This document shows, piece by piece, positions 57,516-64,000 of a DNA stretch of 64,000 nt. The first letter of the stretch is position 1, and every line of letters starts with the position of its first letter. The notes under the pieces were generated by a model. The model had not been told where the DNA came from, ran no database searches, and saw only the letters and a program-made list of their open reading frames with translations. This stretch comes from Fulvimonas sp. R45 (GTDB lineage Bacteria; Pseudomonadota; Gammaproteobacteria; Xanthomonadales; Rhodanobacteraceae). The stretch spans positions 79,535 to 143,534 of the forward strand of contig NZ_JASERU010000009.1 in the NCBI RefSeq assembly GCF_030504985.1. Reading direction: 5' to 3'. Both the position numbers and the translations under genes were made by a program.

Positions 57516-59390
57516 ATGCCAGCCTACCGTTCCCGCACCAGCACCCACGGCCGCAACATGGCCGGCGCCCGCAGCCTGTGGCGCGCCACCGGCATGAAGG
57601 ACGGGGACTTCGGCAAGCCGATCATCGCCATCGCCAACAGCTTCACCCAGTTCGTGCCCGGCCACGTGCACCTGAAGGACCTCGGCCAGCTGGTGGCGCG
57701 CGAGATCGAGGCCGCCGGCGGCGTGGCGAAGGAGTTCAACACCATCGCGGTGGACGACGGCATCGCCATGGGCCACGGCGGCATGCTGTATTCGCTGCCC
57801 TCGCGCGAGCTGATCGCCGACAGCGTGGAGTACATGGCCAACGCGCACTGCGCCGACGCGCTGGTGTGCATCTCCAACTGCGACAAGATCACCCCCGGCA
57901 TGCTGATGGCCGCGATGCGGCTGAACATCCCCGCGGTGTTCGTCTCCGGCGGCCCGATGGAATCCGGCAAGGCGCTGGTGAAGGGCGTGCAGCGCAGGTT
58001 CGACCTGATCGACGCCATGGTGGTGGCCGCCGACGACAGCTACAGCGACGCCGAGGTGGCCGCGGTGGAACGCTCGGCCTGCCCCACCTGCGGCTCCTGC
58101 TCGGGCATGTTCACCGCCAACTCGATGAACTGCCTCACCGAGGCACTGGGCCTGGCGCTGCCGGGCAACGGCTCCGTACTCGCCACGCACGCCGACCGCG
58201 AGCAGCTGTTCCGCCGCGCCGGCCGCCTGGTGGTGGAACTCGCCCGCCGCTGGTACGAACAGGACGACGCCCGCGTGCTGCCCCGCGGCATCGCCGACCG
58301 TGCCGCGTTCGAGAACGCGATGAGCCTGGACATCGCCATGGGCGGTTCCACCAACACCGTGCTGCACCTGCTGGCGGCGGCGCGCGAGGGCGGGGTGGAC
58401 TTCACCATGGCCGACATCGACCGCCTCTCGCGCCGCGTGCCCTGCCTGTGCAAGGTGGCACCCGCGAAGAACGACGTGCACATGGAGGACGTGCACCGCG
58501 CCGGCGGCATCATGGCGATCCTGGGCGAGCTGGACCGCGCCGGCCTGCTCGACACCACGCGCCCCACCGTGCACGCGCCGACGCTGGGCGAGGCGCTGGC
58601 GCAATGGGACATCGCGCGCAGCGGCGACGCGGCAGTGCACGACTTCTACCGCGCCGCCCCCGGCAACGTGCCCACCCAGGTGGCCTTCAGCCAGTCCGCG
58701 CGCTGGGAGTCGCTGGACACCGACCGCGAGCGCGGCGTGATCCGTTCCGCCGAGCATCCCTTCAGCAAGGACGGCGGCCTGGCCATCCTGTTCGGCAACC
58801 TCGCGCCGGAAGGCTGCATCGTGAAGACCGCGGGCGTGGACGAGTCCATCCTCCGCTTCCGCGGCACCGCCAGGGTCTACGAAAGCCAGGAGGCGGCGGT
58901 GAGCGGCATCCTCGGCAACAAGGTGAAGGCCGGCGACGTGGTGGTGATCCGCTACGAAGGCCCGCGCGGCGGCCCCGGCATGCAGGAAATGCTCTACCCC
59001 ACCAGCTACCTGAAGTCGAAAGGCCTGGGCAAGGCCTGCGCGCTGGTCACCGACGGCCGCTTCTCCGGCGGCACCTCGGGGCTGTCGATCGGCCACGTCT
59101 CGCCGGAGGCGGCCGAAGGCGGCCTGATCGCCCTGGTCGAGGACGGCGACCCCATCGCCATCGACATCCCCGACCGCAAGATCCACCTCGACCTGCCCGG
59201 CGACGTGCTCGCCGCCCGCCGCGCCGCGATGGAGGCGCGCGGCCGCGACGCGTGGAAACCGCGCAACCGCACGCGCCCGGTCTCCGTGGCCCTGCAGGCC
59301 TATGCCGCGCTGGCGTCCAACGCGGCGAACGGCGCGGTGCGGGATCTCGGGCGGCTCGACGGGGTGCGCGCCGTCGAAGCCGCGCGCTGA
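57516..59390 (+). CDS. ilvD: Dihydroxy-acid dehydratase
   Basis: 624 aa, Fe-S dehydratase that makes the 2-keto acids for Val, Ile and Leu. Cluster cysteines in [11 protein letters not shown] (about 122) and [17 protein letters not shown] (about 190-206); [34 protein letters not shown]. Length and residues match the family. ATG follows CCGGAG. Last gene of the operon; no clear terminator is seen before the minus-strand VOC gene. ilvD is the known neighbour of integrons in Xanthomonas. Confidence 0.97.
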   Translation: MPAYRSRTSTHGRNMAGARSLWRATGMKDGDFGKPIIAIANSFTQFVPGHVHLKDLGQLVAREIEAAGGVAKEFNTIAVDDGIAMGHGGMLYSLPSRELIADSVEYMANAHCADALVCISNCDKITPGMLMAAMRLNIPAVFVSGGPMESGKALVKGVQRRFDLIDAMVVAADDSYSDAEVAAVERSACPTCGSCSGMFTANSMNCLTEALGLALPGNGSVLATHADREQLFRRAGRLVVELARRWYEQDDARVLPRGIADRAAFENAMSLDIAMGGSTNTVLHLLAAAREGGVDFTMADIDRLSRRVPCLCKVAPAKNDVHMEDVHRAGGIMAILGELDRAGLLDTTRPTVHAPTLGEALAQWDIARSGDAAVHDFYRAAPGNVPTQVAFSQSARWESLDTDRERGVIRSAEHPFSKDGGLAILFGNLAPEGCIVKTAGVDESILRFRGTARVYESQEAAVSGILGNKVKAGDVVVIRYEGPRGGPGMQEMLYPTSYLKSKGLGKACALVTDGRFSGGTSGLSIGHVSPEAAEGGLIALVEDGDPIAIDIPDRKIHLDLPGDVLAARRAAMEARGRDAWKPRNRTRPVSVALQAYAALASNAANGAVRDLGRLDGVRAVEAAR

Positions 59391-59513
59391 GCGGAGCGCC
59401 CGCCCCCGGGTGGGCGATGGCCTGCGGCGGCTATCGCGCCGTCGTCGCCGGGCGCATCGCCACGCGTCGGGGCCCTGGCGAAAACCGGGCGCGCCTGGCA
59501 GCCGCCGCCCGGC

Positions 59514-59900
59514 TCATCGCCCGGCCGGCGGCTGCCAGAGTTCGAGCTTGTTCCCCTCGGGGTCGATCACCCAGCCGAACTTGCCGTATTCGGACTCCTC
59601 CACCCGCTCGTCCACCTGCACGCCTACGGCACGCCATGCCGCCAGCAAGGCATGGAGGTCTTCCACGCGGTAGTTGATCATGAAGGGCGCGGTGCCCGGG
59701 ACGAAGTAATCCGTGTCCTCGGCGAATGGACTCCAGGCCGTGGTGCCGACGCCGTCGGGATTGTCCAGTCCCTTCCACCGGAATGCGGCGCCGCCCCACG
59801 CCTCGACCTCGATCCCGAGGTGCGTCCTGTACCAGGCGCCCAGGGCCTTCGGGTCCCTGGACTTGAAGAAGATCCCGCCGATGCCGGTGACACGTTTCAT
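59514..59900 (-). CDS. VOC-family protein
   Basis: 128 aa. ITGIGGIFFKSRDPKALGAWY-like N-terminus (GIGGIFFKSRDPKALGAWY), then DYFVPGTAPFMINYRV and the metal Glu in DPEGNKLELWQPP. Typical single-domain VOC/glyoxalase-like protein. ATG at 59900 follows GGAGGTGAGCC. Function unknown. It is convergent with ilvD and separated from the next gene by a mobile element. Confidence 0.82.
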   Translation of the reverse strand: MKRVTGIGGIFFKSRDPKALGAWYRTHLGIEVEAWGGAAFRWKGLDNPDGVGTTAWSPFAEDTDYFVPGTAPFMINYRVEDLHALLAAWRAVGVQVDERVEESEYGKFGWVIDPEGNKLELWQPPAGR

Positions 59901-59991
59901 GGCTCACCTCCCGTGGACGGTTGCGTGTCCGCCCGGGCAATGCCGTGCCGGCCTCGCGCCAGGCTTCCCCCCGCGGCCATGGCCACGCTTA

Positions 59992-60257
59992 GAGCCTGTT
60001 CAAAATCTCCCCGTGGCCCGCGCCGGGAGCGGTTTGCGCGCAGGCCAAGGAAGAGCGAGGGAGTGGACGTCCGTCCACGACGGAGCGATGACGCCGGCCT
60101 GTGGGCAAACAGACCCGGCCCGAAGGGTTGCCTTGCCCTGGCCGCCAGGCGGCAGCGCGCGGCTTGACCTGCCAGCCAGGCAGGCGCTGCGCCACGCACT
60201 CCCACCTGGCGGCCAGGGCAAGGCAACGCGAGCTACGGGGAGATCTTGAACAGGCTC
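59992..60257 (+). mobile_element. Non-autonomous element, copy 3 (complete, with TTA duplication)
   Basis: 266 bp with ends GAGCCTGTTCAAAATCTCC / GGAGATCTTGAACAGGCTC. TTA flanks on both sides (59989-59991 and 60258-60260) form a 3-bp TNA target duplication. Internal inverted repeats: TTGCCTTGCCCTGGCCGCCAGG and its complement near 60,130 and 60,210. There is no ORF for a transposase. The right TTA is the stop codon of the next gene. Confidence 0.88.
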
Positions 60258-60728
60258 TTACGGCCGGGGCACGTGCTCGAAGACGCGGGCGACCATGGCC
60301 CGGTCGTTTTCGTCTGCGAGCGCCCCGAGGGCGCTCTCCGCGGCAGCATACGAACCCACGTGCCGGGCATGTTCGCCGGCAGCATGCGCCGCGTTGGCAT
60401 GGACCGCATGCATGAAAGCCAGCTCCCAGTCCGGCGTGGAAGGCTCGCTCGAAAAGTACGCGTGCATTTCTTCCGCGTAGCGCAGCGCGCTCTGCCCGAG
60501 GCCGGCCAGGGCGTGCGCCTGGGCAAGAAGCATGAGCGCGCGCTGGCGATTCATGGCGTTCCCGGCAGCCTGCCAGTGCCAGGCCGCGGCATGCGCGGCA
60601 TCGAGGAGCGCCAGGGCATCCACCCGGGAACGCGGCGCTTCGGCCAATGTCCACGCTTCGTTGTTCGCCGCGGCTGCGAAATACCGGTGCCAGCTCTCGG
60701 GACCGGCGTCTTCGGGTGTCTTGGGCAT
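60258..60728 (-). CDS. Conserved-looking helical hypothetical protein
   Basis: 156 aa, rich in Ala and His, predicted nearly all helical (LALLDAAHAAAWHWQAAGNAM, RALMLLAQAHALAGLGQSALRYAEEM), a TPR-like repeat pattern. No signal peptide and no family recognised with certainty. ATG at 60728 follows AAGGGGAAC. Its TAA stop is the TNA flank of mobile element copy 3, and its last residues (FEHVPRP) abut the element. Confidence 0.65.
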   Translation of the reverse strand: MPKTPEDAGPESWHRYFAAAANNEAWTLAEAPRSRVDALALLDAAHAAAWHWQAAGNAMNRQRALMLLAQAHALAGLGQSALRYAEEMHAYFSSEPSTPDWELAFMHAVHANAAHAAGEHARHVGSYAAAESALGALADENDRAMVARVFEHVPRP

Positions 60729-60847
60729 GGCGTTCCCCTTGGTTGCGGTGATCGGGCCGGCGATGCGCATTCCCCGCGCATCCGGTGGAACACCTTGACC
60801 GGGTCATCCGTACCCGATGCACGGCAACCCCGGCTACTGTACCGCCG

Positions 60848-60874
60848 CCGGAACCAGGAAATTCCGGGTTCCGG
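60848..60874. other. Hairpin after the metallo-beta-lactamase-like gene
   Basis: CCGGAACC / GGTTCCGG with an inner GGAA-TTCC pairing. It lies 45-71 bp past the stop on the minus strand; no T-run follows, so terminator function is uncertain. Confidence 0.4.
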
Positions 60875-60918
60875 GCGGACCCGCCGACATCACCCGCTCC
60901 ATCGGCCGAAACCGATGG

Positions 60919-61881
60919 TCATGGCCGCCTCGCCGAAGCGGCATCCGCGCGCTGCTTCGCCAGCTGTGCCTCGAAGCTTTCGCGCGCGTCCTTCGCGTAG
61001 GCGCGGCACCCCGCGGGGTCGACCAGTGCATTCGCGTCGCCCCGCTCGCGCTTGGCCACGCGCTCCCAGAAATCCACCATGCCCGGATGTGGCGCGAGCG
61101 GGATGTCGCAGGGCAGCGCCGCGACCACCGCAAAGCCATGCTCGAAGTCCTCGAGGACGTCCGGATACTTCGGGTTTCCGATCAACCTGAAACCGGGCGC
61201 CGACAGGCTGCCGACATCGACCAGATGCAGGCAGCGCGCACCCTCGCAGGACATCCACGTCCAGGTCGTGTTGCCCCTGGTATGCCCCGGCGTCGAATGC
61301 GCCGTCAGCAGCAGATCGCCCAGGTGCAGAACCTCGCCGTCGGTCACCGTGCGCGCCACGTGCACCGGCGGGAACGGGAACCTGTCGCCGTATTCGGGGT
61401 CGTCGCGGCCGCCGCGTTCCAGCAGCGGGGCATCCGCCGCATTCGCGATCACCTGCGCCCCCGTGTCGCGCGCGAGTTGCGCCATGCCGCCGGCATGGTC
61501 GGAATGCGCATGCGAATTGAGGATCCACTTGATGTCGTGGAGATCGATGCCGAGGGCCCGGACGTTCGCCTCGATCAACGGCGCGTCCCCCGGCACGCCT
61601 CCGTCGATCAGGACGTCGCCCGCAGGCGCGGTGACGAGGAAGATACCCAGGCCACGGGGCCCGACGTACCAGGTGTCGCCATAGATGCGGAACGGCTTCT
61701 GTGGCGCCGTCCACGAGGGATTGTCCGCTATGTTCCTCCGTTCGGAGGCGGGCATGCGGAACGGCCCTTGTGGCCCCGCCGGCGCGGGGCCTGCCGTGGT
61801 TTCCTTTGGCGCAGGCACCTGCGCGTACGCCCCCTGCACGAGCGAACCGCAGAGGAGAATCGCAGCCATCGACAAGCGCAT
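60919..61881 (-). CDS. Subclass-B3-like metallo-beta-lactamase, secreted
   Basis: 320 aa, signal peptide RLSMAAILLCGSLVQGAYA. The zinc motif is NSHAHSDHAGG (B3-type HxHxDH with no B1-type Cys ligand seen), a further His is in STPGHTRGNTTW and another in LAPHPGM, all six B3 ligands present. IDGGVPGDAPLIEANVRALG and WILNSHAH are B3 family signatures. It is likely to hydrolyse beta-lactams in the periplasm, though related MBL-fold hydrolases exist. ATG at 61881 follows GGAG. It is divergent from the cupin gene across 282 bp in which I see no clear promoter or operator. Confidence 0.82.
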   Translation of the reverse strand: MRLSMAAILLCGSLVQGAYAQVPAPKETTAGPAPAGPQGPFRMPASERRNIADNPSWTAPQKPFRIYGDTWYVGPRGLGIFLVTAPAGDVLIDGGVPGDAPLIEANVRALGIDLHDIKWILNSHAHSDHAGGMAQLARDTGAQVIANAADAPLLERGGRDDPEYGDRFPFPPVHVARTVTDGEVLHLGDLLLTAHSTPGHTRGNTTWTWMSCEGARCLHLVDVGSLSAPGFRLIGNPKYPDVLEDFEHGFAVVAALPCDIPLAPHPGMVDFWERVAKRERGDANALVDPAGCRAYAKDARESFEAQLAKQRADAASARRP

Positions 61882-62163
61882 ACATGACTCCGGCTTGGGG
61901 AAAGGCCGCAGGATGGACGCCCCGCATGGCCCGCCGCAGGCGCGGCCAGGGAATTTTGCGGGCCGGTGAAGTTCCTGGCCCGATGATGGCGGCACGGCCC
62001 GAACCGCAGACAGTGGCCTTGGCGTTCCCGGCCATCCGCCAGGCCCGGCCCCACCGCGACGCTGCCGCGATTCCGCCTGCGTGGCGCCACATCTTCGTTT
62101 TAGCGTGCGGCCGTTCCTGCAGTCCGTCCAGCCGGTTTCCACACGCCACCCAGGAGATCCCCC

Positions 62164-62688
62164 GTGAATGCCCCTCTCGGCCTGGCAACGATGGCCTTCC
62201 TTGCCGCAACCGGGCTTGCCCCGCCCGGCCACCTGGCGGTCCGGCCCGCCGATGCCGCGCACAGCCCGCCACCCGCGAAACCCACCGTGGTCCTGCAACG
62301 TGTGGCCGTACCGGGCACCAACCGCCAGATGGGCATGGGCATCGCGGAGTTCCCGCCCCATGCCGCAAAACCGCTGCACAAGGCGACCGGTCCCGAAGTC
62401 TGCTACGTGCTGGAAGGCGAGGTAACCGTGCAGGTGCAAGGCAAGGCCGCAGTGCTGTATCGCAGGGGCGACACTTTCCAGTTCCCGGCCAACGTCGTGC
62501 ATGTCACCACCGCCGGCCCCCAGGGCGCAAAGGTTCTCGCCGTCTGGTCGTGGGTGCCTGGCAAACCGTTCAACATACCGGCCGGGACGGTGGCCGCGCG
62601 AACCAGGCGGCCGACAAGCGATGCGCGTCAGCCAAAGCGCCTCACGGCGATACCCGCTCCGGCCAGCGGGTCGTATCGACGCCTTTGA
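62164..62688 (+). CDS. Cupin-domain protein, probably exported
   Basis: 174 aa. Hydrophobic N-terminus (APLGLATMAFLAATGLAPPG) looks like a signal peptide. Cupin motifs: PHAAKPLHKATGPEVCYVLEGEVTVQVQG and RRGDTFQFPANVVHVTT, with metal-binding His in the second motif and partly in the first. GTG at 62164 has AGGAG 8 bp upstream. Function unknown. Its last 47 bp overlap the end of the convergent DUF4386 gene, so the C-terminal 15 residues or so may be poorly conserved. Confidence 0.78.
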   Translation: MNAPLGLATMAFLAATGLAPPGHLAVRPADAAHSPPPAKPTVVLQRVAVPGTNRQMGMGIAEFPPHAAKPLHKATGPEVCYVLEGEVTVQVQGKAAVLYRRGDTFQFPANVVHVTTAGPQGAKVLAVWSWVPGKPFNIPAGTVAARTRRPTSDARQPKRLTAIPAPASGSYRRL

Positions 62689-63343
62689 CCAGAAGCCGGC
62701 CGGCCAGGGCGATCATCGCCAGGAACATCGGCGCGAGCAGGTAGCCGGAATCGTACGACGGCGCCAGCACGAGCATGAAGTTCTTGAGGATGAACCCCGC
62801 GCCCGCCACCAACAGCAGGGCGCCGAGCCATGCGGGGAGATAGGTCGACCTGCAGATCAGGAACCCGCGGAGCATGGTGGCGATCCCGTAGAAGACCATG
62901 AACAGGCTTCCGCCGTAGCCGTAGAGCGTCAGCGCGGCGTAGGTGAAGAGATTCCGCTCCCCGGGCCCCAGGTGTCCCCGGACGTCGCTGTCCAGGATCG
63001 GGACCGAAGCCAGGAAATAGAACAGCTCCGACGTCGCGAAGGTCGATGTGGAAACCAGCCCGAAGAACGCGGCAAGGAGCGATAGCACGCGGTTCACCGG
63101 CTTCAGCAGTTCGTACAGGACAAGCGCCAGCGTGATGTCGCAGATGGCTTCCAGCAGGTACACGGCGAAGCTGCAGCGGAACATGGCCGCAGACTCCGCC
63201 ACATTCCTGGAGGTCGCGACGGGGTCCGCCGGCACAAGGAGCTTGCCGGGCACGTAGACCTCCGCGAACCCGCCCGCGAAGATCGACAGGACGACCAGGA
63301 TTCCGGCAATCGTGCCAAGCCGGCGTGCGCTCGCGGCGTTCAT
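62642..63343 (-). CDS. DUF4386-type membrane protein
   Basis: 233 aa with about six hydrophobic segments. N-terminus NAASARRLGTIAGILVVLSIFAG, then FAEVYVPGKLLVPADPVATSRNV and a CRSTYLPAWLG segment: the DUF4386 pattern. ATG at 63343 has GAGGAG 6 bp upstream. Inner membrane, function unknown. Its 3' end overlaps the cupin gene by 47 bp. Confidence 0.78.
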   Translation of the reverse strand: MNAASARRLGTIAGILVVLSIFAGGFAEVYVPGKLLVPADPVATSRNVAESAAMFRCSFAVYLLEAICDITLALVLYELLKPVNRVLSLLAAFFGLVSTSTFATSELFYFLASVPILDSDVRGHLGPGERNLFTYAALTLYGYGGSLFMVFYGIATMLRGFLICRSTYLPAWLGALLLVAGAGFILKNFMLVLAPSYDSGYLLAPMFLAMIALAGRLLVKGVDTTRWPERVSP

Positions 63344-63467
63344 CACTAGCTCCTCGGAATTTTTGTTCCGGATGAGTGTGGCTCATGAGATAGACCCCAT
63401 GCGGAATTATCATGGGGCCGGCCATGCCACTGGACTGGGCCATTGAAGGAGGCTGGAAGGACTTTGT

Positions 63468-63500
63468 GCATAACACCCCTAAGTCAGCCGCTGTAATTGG
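63468..63500 (-). repeat. attC-like 3' half (R'/L'), downstream of the NTF2-like gene
   Basis: On the minus strand CAGCGGCTGACTTAGGGGTGTTATGC; compare CCGCCGCTTAACTAAGGCGTTATGC at 63861. GTTATGC (63474-63468) is the core site. The stop codon TGA of the gene lies inside it. The 5' core is not recognisable. Confidence 0.5.
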
Positions 63501-63843
63501 CAACTACACGGAAGATCTTGCCATCGGCGTCAAGCTCCATGAATTCACCTGTTGTCGACCCTTTTTGGTTTTTGTAATAAAGCAGGACACTGGACAAGCC
63601 TCGCATGACATCCAGAAGCACGAAGGATAAATGTGGATATGCCTCCAACCCCCGCGCAAAGTATGAGCAAAGCGCGCCCTTGCCATGAACATGGCCTGAT
63701 GGATCATTTAAAAGATGGGCCGCCGCAGGTGATACCAGAACGACGTCCTCGGAATAGTGCGCCATGATCTCGTCGAGATCATGCGAATTGAATGCACGCA
63801 GCCAGCTCTGGGCAAACTCGTGAGCTTCTCTTTCGGTAAGCAC
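63484..63843 (-). CDS. NTF2/SnoaL-like protein, probable gene cassette
   Basis: 119 aa. FAQSWLRAFNSHDLDEIMAHYSEDVVLVSP and HGKGALCSYFARGLEAYPHL, LDADGKIFRVVANYSG are the NTF2-like fold (SnoaL/SgcJ type) with an AHYSEDV pocket; ligand or reaction unknown. GTG at 63843 is chosen because GGAGG lies 5 bp upstream; an ATG at 63864 overlaps the attC core. The sequence is visibly richer in A+T than its neighbours, and attC-like sites lie at both ends: it looks like one mobile cassette of about 393 bp. Confidence 0.72.
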   Translation of the reverse strand: MLTEREAHEFAQSWLRAFNSHDLDEIMAHYSEDVVLVSPAAAHLLNDPSGHVHGKGALCSYFARGLEAYPHLSFVLLDVMRGLSSVLLYYKNQKGSTTGEFMELDADGKIFRVVANYSG

Positions 63844-63860
63844 CGTGACCTCCGCTGAAG

Positions 63861-63908
63861 GCATAACGCCTTAGTTAAGCGGCGGCGAAGCCGTCCGCCT
63901 TGAATGAT
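63861..63908 (-). repeat. attC-like recombination site (59-base element type)
   Basis: On the minus strand: CATTCAAGGCGGACGGCTTC, then GCCGCCGCTTAACTAAGGCG and TTATGC. The hairpin AAGCGGCGGC (63877-63886) with GCCGTCCGCCTT (63890-63901) leaves two extrahelical bases. GCTTAACT-n-AGGCGTTATGC is the L'/R' end as in common cassettes. The outer R'' core is missing or altered. Confidence 0.65.
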
Positions 63909-63913
63909 TGAAT

Positions 63914-63993
63914 GGACTCCTCCCGCGCCACACGGCTTCGATGAGCCAGACTGAGCCGTTGCCGTTCAGTCGACGGGATCACGAGAGGAGTCC
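63914..63993. other. Inverted GGACTCCTC / GAGGAGTCC repeat, possible IS border
   Basis: Nine-base arms flank 62 bp with further ACGGC/GCCGT pairing. It directly follows the attC-like site and precedes a start codon. It could be the 5' leader of an insertion sequence; the transposase is beyond the edge. Confidence 0.35.
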
Positions 63994-63996
63994 GCC

Positions 63997-64000
63997 ATGC
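63997..64000 (+). CDS. Start of an unknown gene at the right edge
   Basis: ATG at 63997 preceded by GAGAGGAGTCCGCC, a strong ribosome site. Only the first codon is visible. Given the inverted repeat it may be a transposase, but this cannot be judged. Confidence 0.35.

Noticed and set aside
59514..63343. Whole region after ilvD as an integron cassette array
   Set aside because: Only the NTF2-like gene has attC-like sites at both ends; the other genes have their own spacing and a convergent overlap incompatible with single-gene cassettes.

Overview
The window is high-GC chromosomal DNA of a gammaproteobacterium of the Xanthomonadales (Lysobacterales), most likely the Rhodanobacteraceae (Rhodanobacter/Dyella/Luteibacter type). 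The signs are two large TonB-dependent receptors inside carbohydrate-utilisation loci, a nag cluster in the Xanthomonas layout (sugar kinase, nagP, nagR, nagB-II, nagA), a monolithic leu-ilv operon, and many short intergenic repeats. The assignment is by gene content only; no database was searched.

Layout: (1) 1-1,000, the 5' part of a xylulokinase gene behind a perfect LacI-type operator, and a tRNA-Arg(CCG). (2) 1,065-10,100, two tandem M61 peptidases, a small secreted protein, a DUF3667 membrane protein, an amino-acid permease and a glycerophosphodiesterase. (3) 10,300-22,100, N-acetylglucosamine/chitobiose use: GH20 hexosaminidase, TonB-dependent receptor and sugar kinase on the minus strand, divergent from nagP-nagR-nagB-II-nagA; both promoters carry a NagR-like operator over the -35 box. 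(4) 22,100-26,850, an SRPBCC lipoprotein, an LTA-synthase-like sulfatase and a CpdB-like lipoprotein nucleotidase. (5) 27,020-30,774, the thr operon with a leader peptide and a possible Shine-Dalgarno-sequestering switch. (6) 30,889-44,320, a glycan locus (GH39, GH1, ABC importer, GH144-like glucanase, Oar-like receptor, LacI), inferred to handle a beta-glucan, possibly beta-1,2-glucan. (7) 44,650-59,390, a TetR regulator and then a leader/attenuator-controlled operon leuA-ilvE-leuC-leuD-leuB-ilvC-VOC-ilvB-ilvM-ilvA-ilvD. (8) 59,500-64,000, an accessory region with a VOC protein, a helical hypothetical protein, a subclass-B3-like metallo-beta-lactamase, a cupin, a DUF4386 protein and an NTF2/SnoaL-like gene flanked by integron attC-like sites.

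The most notable points are: a non-autonomous element with GAG ends and TNA flanks (IS1031-subgroup signature) that sits exactly on stop codons of neighbouring genes; two amino-acid attenuators whose -10 boxes lie 7 nt before the leader ATG, implying leaderless leader peptides; attC-like sites about 4.5 kb from ilvD, the known neighbour of Xanthomonas integrons; and several places where intergenic repeats have become coding sequence (tails of IlvE and the GH144-like protein, and an ORF bridging leuC and leuD).
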